Assembly: GCA_046328715.1 (NCBI GenBank)
Contig: JAXLWB010000075.1
Span: 1 to 30,002 of the forward strand
Source: JAXLWB01 sp046328715
GTDB lineage: Bacteria; Chloroflexota; Anaerolineae; Caldilineales; Caldilineaceae
Direction: 5' to 3'
Length of the DNA: 30,002 nucleotides
Part shown: positions 22,578-29,425 of the stretch, piece after piece
How the letters are laid out: each line of letters opens with the position of its first letter
Position numbering within the stretch: position 1 is the stretch's first letter
Notes under the pieces: model-generated
What the model was told of the DNA's origin: nothing
What the model saw: only the letters and a program-made list of their open reading frames with translations
Databases searched by the model: none
Program-made: the position numbers and the translations under genes

Positions 22578-23588
22578 ATGACAAATCAAAACATGTCTAA
22601 ACTGCCGATCGGTCTCTGCATCTTTGGCATCGCTTATTCTGCTGGTTATGTTGGACGCGGGTCTTCCCGCGCCAATCCAAAACCGCTGAGCCCGAATGAA
22701 TTGCTCGACCTCACCGCCCGCCACAACCTGAGTTCGCTGGAGTTGCCGCCTTCCTTTATCGAGGAAAACGAAGATGAACAGACATTGCTGGCCTTTCGTC
22801 GGCGTGCCGAGGAATTAGGCATTTCACTCGTAGTTGCTGGACCCAGGATCGAAACGGAGGCACTGCGCCGCTCCTTTGCTATTGCCAAGACCTTGGGAGC
22901 TACTACCATTCGCACTGTGCTCAGCTCGATTCTCTGTGGCGATCGGGCACCGATTGGCGGGTTGGATGGCTGGCAAAAACATTTAGCGGCGCAGGCTGCT
23001 ATCCTTAAAAGTGTTGCCACCCAAGCCGAGGACGAAGGGATTCGCATCGGGGTGGAGAATCACCAAGATGCAACGTCGGCAGACCTAGTTTGGCTCTGCG
23101 AGACCGTGGGCAGCCCAAACATCGGCGTGGTGTTGGATACGGGCAACCCACTAGCTGTGGCCGAAGATGTAGTGGAATTTGCCCAACGCATTTTGCCCTA
23201 TCTGGTTCATGTGCATCTCAAAGATTACTGGATGGTGAGCACCGCCCAAGGCTATCGATTGGTTCATTGTCCAATTGGCGCAGGTGTGGTTGATTTTGCG
23301 GGGCTCTTCAAACTTTTTGATAGCAAACCCGAGGTGCGTCGTCACATCGAAATGGCAGCACTGCACGAGCGGCATATTCGCATGCTGGATGAAACGTGGT
23401 GGGCAGGTCACGCTAAGCGGGAGGTGACCTCGATCCTGCCTGTGTTGCGACTCTGGCGCGCCAATGAGTATCATGGTGTGTGGCAGACACCCTGGGAGTC
23501 GGAAGAAGAAGACCGTCTCGTTGCCTGGGAGATGGAGCGGTTGGATGAAAGTGTCGAGCGAATGAGCACATTACTCAATACCAAATAA
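22578..23588 (+). CDS. Sugar phosphate isomerase/epimerase-like TIM-barrel protein
   Basis: A 336-residue xylose-isomerase-like (AP-endonuclease-2 family) TIM barrel. Typical elements are GIRIGVENHQD, IGVVLDTGNP, LVHVHLKDYW and CPIGAGVVDFAGL, which supply the metal-binding acidic and histidine residues of hexulose/inosose isomerases and epimerases. The C-terminal helix is extended and acidic (ESEEEDRLVAWEME). The substrate cannot be assigned, but the next gene is a Gfo/Idh/MocA dehydrogenase and this pair often works together on sugars or cyclitols. ATG 22578 chosen; ATG 22593 is possible. Confidence 0.85.
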   Translation: MTNQNMSKLPIGLCIFGIAYSAGYVGRGSSRANPKPLSPNELLDLTARHNLSSLELPPSFIEENEDEQTLLAFRRRAEELGISLVVAGPRIETEALRRSFAIAKTLGATTIRTVLSSILCGDRAPIGGLDGWQKHLAAQAAILKSVATQAEDEGIRIGVENHQDATSADLVWLCETVGSPNIGVVLDTGNPLAVAEDVVEFAQRILPYLVHVHLKDYWMVSTAQGYRLVHCPIGAGVVDFAGLFKLFDSKPEVRRHIEMAALHERHIRMLDETWWAGHAKREVTSILPVLRLWRANEYHGVWQTPWESEEEDRLVAWEMERLDESVERMSTLLNTK

Positions 23589-23747
23589 CGAATCTGTAAT
23601 TCCCAATCTCTAATTTTGTGAGAATAGAGATTGCAGATTAGATGTCCATACAAATGATGCACAATGAAGAATAAGAATGTGTGGCGAGTGGCGGGTGGTG
23701 AGTAATTCCACAATCCACAATCCGCAATCCACATTTTCAGAGTTGAG
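23589..23747. repeat. Heptamer-repeat cluster between the isomerase and dehydrogenase genes
   Basis: Three blocks: AATCTCT-type arms at about 23594-23642, GTGGCGA/GTGGCGG heptamers at about 23681-23702, and AATCCAC/AATCCGC heptamers at about 23706-23735. Together they fill most of the 171-base gap. The next gene's ribosome binding site (GAGAGGAGG) follows directly. Confidence 0.75.
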
Positions 23748-23759
23748 AGAGGAGGCAAC

Positions 23760-24860
23760 ATGTCATCAATTCGGGTGGGGCTGATTGGCGTTGGCGGGAT
23801 CTGTGGCAAGGTTCATTTTCCGGGCTTGACGCGCATTCCTGACGTAGAAGTGGCGGGACTGTGCGATCCCAATGGCGAATTACTTTCGGCACGCAGCGAA
23901 GAGTGGGAGATCAAGGCGGCGTACACGGACAGCCAAAAATTCCTGGCGGAAGTGCAGCCAGAGGCGGTCGTGATTGCCACTCCCAACGCTTTTCACAAAG
24001 AATTGATCTTCCAAGCGTTAGCGGCAGGTTGTCACGTGCTCTGCGAAAAGCCACTTGGTATGAATCTGGCCGAGACGATCGAAATCTACGAAGCTGCCAA
24101 AAAGGCTGGTGTACGCCACATGATGGCCTTCACCTACCGGTTTGTGCCTGCCATGAACTATATTCGCCATCTAGTGCAGAGTGGTGCCCTGGGTGAGATT
24201 CGCCATGCCCGCTTTCAGCGGCTGCAAGATTGGGGGGAGCGTGCGATTGGTTGGCGACAATATAAAAACATGGCCGGATCGGGTGAACTAGGCGACATGG
24301 GCATTCATCGCATTGACTTTGCCGAAGATTTGCTGGGGCCGATTCGCTCCTTGACCAGTGCCAGCAAACAACTGGTGCCGCGCGACTTGACGCCCCAAGG
24401 CAAAGCATGTCCGCCGCAGGATGTAGAAGATTGGGTGGCCTGGATTGCCGAGTTCGAGGGCGGAACCACCGGCGTCTTTGAAATGGGCAAGTTGACCAAA
24501 GGCCAAGGACCACAGGGTGATCACGATCTGGCAGAGCTGAATGGCACCGAAGCCTCAGTTGCCTATCGCCTCCATGCACCGCATGAAATTCTCTTTGGCA
24601 AGCGGCAACAGCCCTATGAGGTGCGCCCAGTACCGGAAGAGTTTCTCACCCGTCCTGGTTCGCCACGCAACCCACATGAGGGAAACCCAGTCGACACCTT
24701 CCGCTACGACCAAGCCTGGGAGTTCATCAGTGCCATCCGGGAGGGGCGAGATTGCCATCCCTCATTCTATTATGGCATGCGTGCCCAAGCCGTAGCGGAT
24801 ACCATCCTGCAGGCAGCCGCCGAACGTAGATGGGTGGATGTACCCGAAGTGAAAAAGTAA
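23760..24860 (+). CDS. Gfo/Idh/MocA-family NAD(P)-dependent oxidoreductase
   Basis: A 366-residue protein with an N-terminal Rossmann fold (IRVGLIGVGGICGKVHFPGL), the family hallmark CEKPLG (about 99-104) and a C-terminal alpha/beta domain containing GELGDMGIHRIDFAEDL, where D and H match the usual catalytic D-x3-H pattern. Members oxidise or epimerise sugars and cyclitols, or cleave glycosides by an oxidative mechanism. Start at 23760 has a strong AGAGGAGG about 5 bases upstream. It follows the TIM-barrel isomerase and probably acts in the same sugar route. Confidence 0.93.
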   Translation: MSSIRVGLIGVGGICGKVHFPGLTRIPDVEVAGLCDPNGELLSARSEEWEIKAAYTDSQKFLAEVQPEAVVIATPNAFHKELIFQALAAGCHVLCEKPLGMNLAETIEIYEAAKKAGVRHMMAFTYRFVPAMNYIRHLVQSGALGEIRHARFQRLQDWGERAIGWRQYKNMAGSGELGDMGIHRIDFAEDLLGPIRSLTSASKQLVPRDLTPQGKACPPQDVEDWVAWIAEFEGGTTGVFEMGKLTKGQGPQGDHDLAELNGTEASVAYRLHAPHEILFGKRQQPYEVRPVPEEFLTRPGSPRNPHEGNPVDTFRYDQAWEFISAIREGRDCHPSFYYGMRAQAVADTILQAAAERRWVDVPEVKK

Positions 24861-24963
24861 TCTTGTAAAATTCACCATTTAGTGGTGTAAATTGTACCCT
24901 TTGGCGAAGAAAATTAGTGGTGGATTTCTGCCAACCTTTTATTAGATAGACGCCAAATTAGAA

Positions 24964-25001
24964 GATTACATCTGTTCGCTTGAGCGCAAACGGATGTAAT
25001 C
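24964..25001 (+). other. Stem-loop in the leader of rtcA
   Basis: GATTACATC (24964-24972) pairs exactly with GATGTAATC (24993-25001), and the stem extends inward by about four more pairs (TGTT with AACG, one wobble). It ends 37 bases before the rtcA ATG and has no T-run, so it may be a regulatory leader hairpin or an RNA-processing site rather than a terminator. Confidence 0.5.
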
Positions 25002-25037
25002 CCTGAAGACCGCGAAGTACCAGAAAGCAGTTGAACC

Positions 25038-26081
25038 ATGATTGAGTTAGATGGAGCATATGGGGAGGGCGGCGGACAGATCTTACGCACGGCGTTTGTG
25101 CTAAGTATGCTCACCGATCAGCCCTTCCATATTGAAAATATCCGTTCGGGACGTCCCAGCCCGGGGTTAAAACCGCAACATTTACACATCGGCAAAGCGC
25201 TGCTTGAGATGAGCGATGCGCGTATTGAAGGCTTGGCAATTGGCTCCCAAACGCTGACCTTCTACCCTGGAGCCGTCTATGGCGGTGTCTATGGCATGGA
25301 GATCGGCACGGCAGGAGCCATCCCGCTCTTTTTGCAGACGATTTTGCCGGTTGCGATGTTTGCCGACGGGTCAATCACCTTCACTGTGAGTGGTGGCACC
25401 GATGTGCGTGGAGCCATGACCATCAACTTTTTGAGTGATGTGATTTTGCCTTTCCTGAAACCCTATGCGCAACGGCTCGAACTACAGGTCAACAGTCATG
25501 GTTTTTTCCCGGTGGGAGGCGGCGTGGTCAAAATTCGGGTGGCTTCCCGCTTTGATCAAAGCAACTGGCAGACCGTTGCAGGCCAACTTCCTCCACTCGA
25601 ACTGGCGGAGCGTGGCAACCTCAAACGCATCCGGGTCTTTTCGCGGGCCAGCGAGGATCTAGTAGAACGGAAAGTGGCAGAACGTCAATCCTCTTCCTTT
25701 AAGCGCGAGAGTAAGGCAGAGCGTCTTGAGATAAAGAATGTTACCGTCAATTCGCCGTCCCCAGGCTCTTCGATCACAGCGATTGCCGAATATGAGAAGA
25801 CACGAATTGGTGCTGATGCACTGGGTGAAAGGAATAAACCAGCCGAGGACGTAGGCAAGGAGGCAGCACTGCGTTTGAATAGCGAATTGGCCTCCCCTTG
25901 TACTGTGGATGTCCATACTGCGGATAACCTGATGCTGTGGGTTGCGCTATTTGGCGGTGTCTATTGCTTCCGCGAATTGACAGGCCACATTGAAACCAAC
26001 GCCTGGACCATTGAGAAATTTCTGCCCGGAGCGCTGCGTATTGAAGAGAATCGAGTGATGGGGAGAAGAGTGGCAGCGTAG
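25038..26081 (+). CDS. rtcA: RNA 3'-terminal phosphate cyclase
   Basis: A 347-residue RtcA. The signature GEGGGQILR is at residues 9-17, RSGRPSPGLKPQHL follows, and the late segment VDVHTADNLMLWVAL holds His293, aligned with the catalytic His that is adenylylated in RtcA (usual motif H-x-A-D-Q; here HTADN). The enzyme converts RNA 3'-phosphate to 2',3'-cyclic phosphate with ATP. Neither RtcB nor the sigma54 activator RtcR is nearby, so regulation differs from the E. coli operon. A stem-loop lies in the leader. Confidence 0.94.
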   Translation: MIELDGAYGEGGGQILRTAFVLSMLTDQPFHIENIRSGRPSPGLKPQHLHIGKALLEMSDARIEGLAIGSQTLTFYPGAVYGGVYGMEIGTAGAIPLFLQTILPVAMFADGSITFTVSGGTDVRGAMTINFLSDVILPFLKPYAQRLELQVNSHGFFPVGGGVVKIRVASRFDQSNWQTVAGQLPPLELAERGNLKRIRVFSRASEDLVERKVAERQSSSFKRESKAERLEIKNVTVNSPSPGSSITAIAEYEKTRIGADALGERNKPAEDVGKEAALRLNSELASPCTVDVHTADNLMLWVALFGGVYCFRELTGHIETNAWTIEKFLPGALRIEENRVMGRRVAA

Positions 26082-26165
26082 CAAAGTGGAAAAGTTGAAG
26101 AGTCGAAAAGTGACAACTACTCTTCAACTTTGGAACTCTGCAACTTTGTAACTCTGCCCCTCTGC
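26082..26165. repeat. Complex inverted/tandem repeat between rtcA and glucokinase
   Basis: The first half is purine-rich (AAGTGGAAAAGTTGAAGAGT type); after ACAACT the complement appears, followed by 8-bp period units AACTCTGC and AACTTTGT and two CCCTCTGC units. It can form a hairpin around 26110-26125. The frame of the downstream gene is open through it but the protein similarity begins later. Confidence 0.7.
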
Positions 26166-26195
26166 CCCTCCCTTCCCCAAACGAAAGGAACCCCT

Positions 26196-27179
26196 ATGTT
26201 ACTTGCAGGCGATATCGGCGGAACCAAAACCCTGCTTGCCATTTACACCGATAATCAACAACTTTCTACGCCAATTGCCGAGGCTTCTTTCCCCAGTGCA
26301 GAATACGATAGCCTCGAAGCAATTGTTGAACAATTTCTGGCCAAACAGAATTACCAGATTGAACGAGCCTGTTTTGGCGTGGCCGGCCCAGTGATCGAGG
26401 GGCGAGCCAATATCACCAATCTGCCCTGGCGCATGGACGAGCAGGAAATGCAGCGGCACCTGCGTATTCCTGTGGTGCGGCTACTCAACGATTTGGCATC
26501 GATTGCGACTGCCTTGCCCATCTTGCAGTCGACTGATCTCTTGACACTCAATTCCGGCCAAACTCATGCCACCGGGTCGATTGCGGTGATTGCGCCCGGC
26601 ACTGGGTTAGGTGAGGCGTTTCTGACCTGGGATGGCCAGCGTTATCGCGCTTACAGTTCGGAAGGTGGCCACACCGATTACGCACCGACCAACGAATGGG
26701 AAAACGAACTGTTACATTTCATGCGTACCGACCTTGGCTATGCCCATGTCAGTTACGAATCGGTTTGTTCGGGCCTCGGCATTCCGCATCTTTATGCTTT
26801 TGTGCGCAAGACCCAGGTGGTCGAGGAGCCGGGTTGGTTTGCACGCGAGCTAGAGTTAAGCAAAAATCCAACACCACTGATTATCAACGCCGCGCTTGAT
26901 CAAAATCGCCCCTGTCCTAGCGCAGTAAAAACCCTGGAAACGTTTGCTGCCATTCTGGGTGCCGAAGCGGGTAACCTGGCGCTCAAAGTGATGGCAACAG
27001 GTGGTGTCTATCTGGCCGGTGGAATCCCACCTCGTATTCTATCCTTCCTGCGTTCGGAGCGCTTTTTGCAAGCCTTCTGCAACAAAGGACGTTTTGCGAC
27101 ACTCTTGGCACAGATGCCGGTGCATGTGGTGCTCCATCCAAAAGCTGGCCTGTTGGGAGCAGCGGCACATCAAGGGTAA
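26196..27179 (+). CDS. glk: Glucokinase
   Basis: A 327-residue bacterial glucokinase of the Glk (hexokinase-like ASKHA) family: phosphate-1 motif GDIGGTKTLLAIY at 5-17, RLLNDLASIATAL with the catalytic Asp, APGTGLGEAFL, and SSEGGHTDYAP where the Glu-His pair contacts glucose; the C-terminal GVYLAGGIPP is the adenosine motif. It phosphorylates glucose to glucose 6-phosphate in the cytosol. Start at 26196 is set by GAAAGGA 7-13 bases upstream and by the beginning of family similarity; the open frame further upstream is repeat-derived. Confidence 0.95.
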   Translation: MLLAGDIGGTKTLLAIYTDNQQLSTPIAEASFPSAEYDSLEAIVEQFLAKQNYQIERACFGVAGPVIEGRANITNLPWRMDEQEMQRHLRIPVVRLLNDLASIATALPILQSTDLLTLNSGQTHATGSIAVIAPGTGLGEAFLTWDGQRYRAYSSEGGHTDYAPTNEWENELLHFMRTDLGYAHVSYESVCSGLGIPHLYAFVRKTQVVEEPGWFARELELSKNPTPLIINAALDQNRPCPSAVKTLETFAAILGAEAGNLALKVMATGGVYLAGGIPPRILSFLRSERFLQAFCNKGRFATLLAQMPVHVVLHPKAGLLGAAAHQG

Positions 27180-27283
27180 ATTTAATTTTTGCTACCTCAA
27201 CAATTTGGTAATTTTCGCTGATCGAGTAGGATTACACTCCTTAATCAACAGAATGGCTTGTACTGAAAAGAAAGGAGGAACCC

Positions 27284-27613
27284 ATGAAATTAGTGATGGC
27301 GATCATCAACAGTGATAGTCAACGGGCCTTGCTCGATGCGATGGCGCGCAATGGTTTTTCGGCTACGGTGATCAGTACAACGGGTGGTTTTTTACGCCTG
27401 GGAAACACGACGCTCTTTTGCGGTGTTGCCGATGATCGGGTACAGAACCTGCTTGATGTGATTCGTGACACCTGTCCCAGCCGGACGCAATATGTTACAC
27501 CGCTTCCTCCTGTGATGGAGCCGGGAGAAGTTAACATTCCCATGCCCGTGGAAAAACAGGTCGGGGGTGCTACCGTCTTTGTCATGAACATTGAGCATTT
27601 TGAAAAGATCTAG
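27284..27613 (+). CDS. Cyclic-di-AMP receptor-like PII protein (DarA/YaaQ family)
   Basis: A 109-residue PII-like protein. MKLVMAIINSDSQRALLDAMARNGFSATVISTTGGFLRLGNTTLFCGV is the typical DarA/PstA/YaaQ N-terminal half, with the TTGGFL-GN-T loop that contacts cyclic-di-AMP in Firmicutes proteins, and the C-terminal strand is GATVFVMNIEHFEKI. In Firmicutes it is a cyclic-di-AMP sensor of unknown output. Whether this organism makes cyclic-di-AMP cannot be seen here. A very strong ribosome binding site, AAAGGAGG, lies about 6 bases upstream. Confidence 0.92.
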   Translation: MKLVMAIINSDSQRALLDAMARNGFSATVISTTGGFLRLGNTTLFCGVADDRVQNLLDVIRDTCPSRTQYVTPLPPVMEPGEVNIPMPVEKQVGGATVFVMNIEHFEKI

Positions 27614-27888
27614 GCAAAGGCACGAGACAACAGTTTCAGTAGTTCACGAATTTATTGAACACTGTCATTCTGAGCGGCAGTTTGCGAGGAATCTTCTTGG
27701 CAGTAAGCCAAGATTTCTCCTTCCTACGGTCGTCGAAATGACAAGTACTGAGTCTATCGCATGAACAGCGGTGGGTTGCTGGAGTAGATAACCGTAAGCA
27801 GTTTGACTATTCAGCGCCACGCTATTTTGGCAAATTTGCCAATGTCACATATGATTCGCTACTTACAATGCCGAAAGGAGCGAATTGT
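27614..27888. other. Intergenic region between the DarA-like and SH3 genes
   Basis: No gene is seen. The region holds an 81-bp palindromic element (listed separately) and then AT-rich sequence. AAAGGAG at about 27873-27879 serves the next gene. Confidence 0.6.
27663..27743. repeat. 81-bp REP-like palindromic element (TGTCATTCTGAGCG type)
   Basis: The outer ends TGTCATT (27663-27669) and AATGACA (27737-27743) are complementary; the inner parts GAGGAATCT and AGATTTCTCC also pair, and the centre CTTGGC-AGTAA-GCCAAG is an exact hairpin. Elements of this style, starting TGTCATTCTGAGCG, are scattered in genomes of many environmental bacteria. It is unrelated to the heptamer repeats. Confidence 0.8.
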
Positions 27889-28650
27889 ATGTTTCAAGCG
27901 ATTGGCATTTTGTTGTCAAATGGTTCCGCCCAACTTCGCTGGATGTTTGGGCTGTCGGTAGTTGTTGCACTAATTACAGTTCATCCGCTTTTTGCTCAGA
28001 CAACATCCAGCAACGTTCCGCAGCCAACAGCAGTTGTGGTGAGCGTAGGCTTGAATATCCGTTCAGGCCCCGGGCTCACGTATGCAATTGTCGGCTACCT
28101 TCGTCAGAATCAAGAAGTTCCCATTCTCGGCCAAGCAGAAAACTGTCGTTGGCTCCTGATCAGTATGACAGATGCCAAACAAGGCTGGATCTCTGGCAAA
28201 CCTGCTTACGTGTCGCTCAATGGAGACTGCAAGGCACTTGGTGCAAGCGCAAATCCGCAAGCACAAAGTGCCGCACAGCCAGCTTCAACTAATTCTCAAC
28301 CCGCCACCGCCCCGACCGTTGCCCCGCCTCCAACCAAGGCCATTTCTCCGACTCCCCCTCCACTACCAACCCAAGCCGAAGCGCAGACAAACCAATCACT
28401 CGCCCAGCCACCTGCGGGTCAGGGGTGTTATCTGCTGCAAAATCGTTTAGGTCCGCAGATTACAGTGACGTTCACAAACCGTTCCAGCGGACAAAGCATT
28501 CAGATCCTCGTGCCGCATGGAGCAGAGGTTGCGCAGTGCTTGGTGGCAGGTGAATATACCTATACCATCTCTGCGGTGGGGTTTAAGGATAAAAATGGAG
28601 AAATGAAGGTGATTGTGGGCGATGCCTATATGCTGCCAATTGAGTGGTAA
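27889..28650 (+). CDS. Secreted bacterial SH3 (SH3b) domain protein with Pro/Gln-rich linker
   Basis: A 253-residue protein: signal peptide (hydrophobic 19-33, cleavage probably after PLFAQ near 37), an SH3b domain at about 52-112 (LNIRSGPGLTYAIVGYLRQNQEVPILG, WLLISMTDAKQGWISG), a low-complexity Ala/Gln/Pro/Thr linker (about 118-180) and a C-terminal beta-rich domain (YLLQNRLGPQITVTFTNRSSGQSIQI, YTYTISAVGF). Bacterial SH3b domains often bind cell-wall or surface polymers, so an extracellular role is likely. ATG 27889 is preferred over 27868 because AAAGGAG is 9 bases upstream. No catalytic domain was recognised. Confidence 0.85.
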   Translation: MFQAIGILLSNGSAQLRWMFGLSVVVALITVHPLFAQTTSSNVPQPTAVVVSVGLNIRSGPGLTYAIVGYLRQNQEVPILGQAENCRWLLISMTDAKQGWISGKPAYVSLNGDCKALGASANPQAQSAAQPASTNSQPATAPTVAPPPTKAISPTPPPLPTQAEAQTNQSLAQPPAGQGCYLLQNRLGPQITVTFTNRSSGQSIQILVPHGAEVAQCLVAGEYTYTISAVGFKDKNGEMKVIVGDAYMLPIEW

Positions 28651-28712
28651 GATTTAGGGCAAAGCGAGGGGCTTGACCGCTTGATTGCTAGATTGAACCG
28701 TCATATTTTGCA

Positions 28713-28763
28713 TGAAGCGTGAAACGTGATGCGTGAATTTTCGGTAGTAATTCACGCATCACG
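28713..28763. terminator. 15-bp hairpin with heptamer arm, probable bidirectional terminator
   Basis: CGTGATGCGTGAATT (28725-28739) and 28749-28763 are exact complements with a 9-base loop. The left arm begins with GAAGCGT, GAAACGT and GATGCGT heptamers (28713-28733). It lies between the convergent SH3 and FmdB-type genes, where it could end both transcripts, though T-runs are short. Confidence 0.7.
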
Positions 28764-28771
28764 CTAGACAA

Positions 28772-29191
28772 TTACATCAGCATGTCGTCGCCTATGCTTC
28801 CCATACCGCCCATACCACCGCCTTCGTCACCTGCTAACTCTGGCATCGACTTTTCAATGGATTCAGGGCTTTCACCGGATTCCAGGCGATTCAGCACTTC
28901 AGTCATCTCGCCATCGAGCGGTTCGCCCATTTCGTTGCTCATCTTGCGCATCATATGGGCCAGAGCACGTGGATCTTCGCTTTCCAAGCCCGACATCAAC
29001 GAAGGATCGGCGAGGTCGTCCATGCGGCTTTCTTCGGACTTTAGGACCGCCACGCGGCTCACCAATCGACGCAGGTTTTGCTGGTGACAATTGGGACAAA
29101 CCGCATTTTCATTACTGGCACTGCTCATTGTGCGAAAAAAGACACTGACACGTTTGCGGCATACGCCACAATAATATTCATAGATCGGCAT
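28772..29191 (-). CDS. FmdB-family zinc-ribbon protein
   Basis: A 139-residue protein beginning with the FmdB-type zinc ribbon: MPIYEYYC, C8 and C11, then C32 and C35 (CPNCH). The rest is acidic and ends in a Gly/Met-rich tail (GGGMGGMGSIGDDMLM). FmdB was named from the formamidase region of Methylophilus; most members are small proteins of unknown function thought to bind zinc. The middle region (about 55-120) has no recognised domain. Convergent with the SH3 gene across a hairpin. Confidence 0.85.
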   Translation of the reverse strand: MPIYEYYCGVCRKRVSVFFRTMSSASNENAVCPNCHQQNLRRLVSRVAVLKSEESRMDDLADPSLMSGLESEDPRALAHMMRKMSNEMGEPLDGEMTEVLNRLESGESPESIEKSMPELAGDEGGGMGGMGSIGDDMLM

Positions 29192-29214
29192 AATCTAAAT
29201 TCCCTAAAGTCAGG

Positions 29215-29229
29215 TGTCCCTACGGGACA
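29215..29229. other. Short perfect hairpin upstream of the FmdB-type gene
   Basis: TGTCCC and GGGACA flank a TAC loop in the 5' region of the minus-strand FmdB-type gene, 24 bases before its start. May affect translation; could also be a remnant of a larger dispersed element. Confidence 0.4.
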
Positions 29230-29383
29230 GATAATCTACGAGTGTGTGCTTAGTATATACTGAACGGCAACGTATTTAAAATGACGGAATTGCAAAGTGT
29301 TTATTTGCACTGTCACTGGCTGGTTGGATTTCTAGGATTATTATCCTTTGCGAACAGAAGATAAACCTAAATCAACCCCGTCA

Positions 29384-29420
29384 CAGTTCCCTCCCTTTCG
29401 GGGAGGGCTAGGGTGGGGCT
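29384..29420. repeat. CCCTCCC-TTTC-GGGGAGGG dispersed hairpin element
   Basis: A GC-rich hairpin followed by CTAGGGTGGGG, downstream of the minus-strand dehydrogenase gene (stop at 29426). This style of element recurs in many bacterial genomes and may act as that gene's terminator. Only one copy is in the window. Confidence 0.65.
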
Positions 29421-29425
29421 GACCT

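Noticed and set aside
23681..23735. Heptamer runs as a CRISPR array
   Set aside because: Units are 7 bases without unique spacers, and no cas genes are present.
26130..26195. Upstream extension of glucokinase
   Set aside because: It is translated repeat sequence; the sugar-kinase phosphate motif begins just after ATG 26196, which has its own ribosome binding site.
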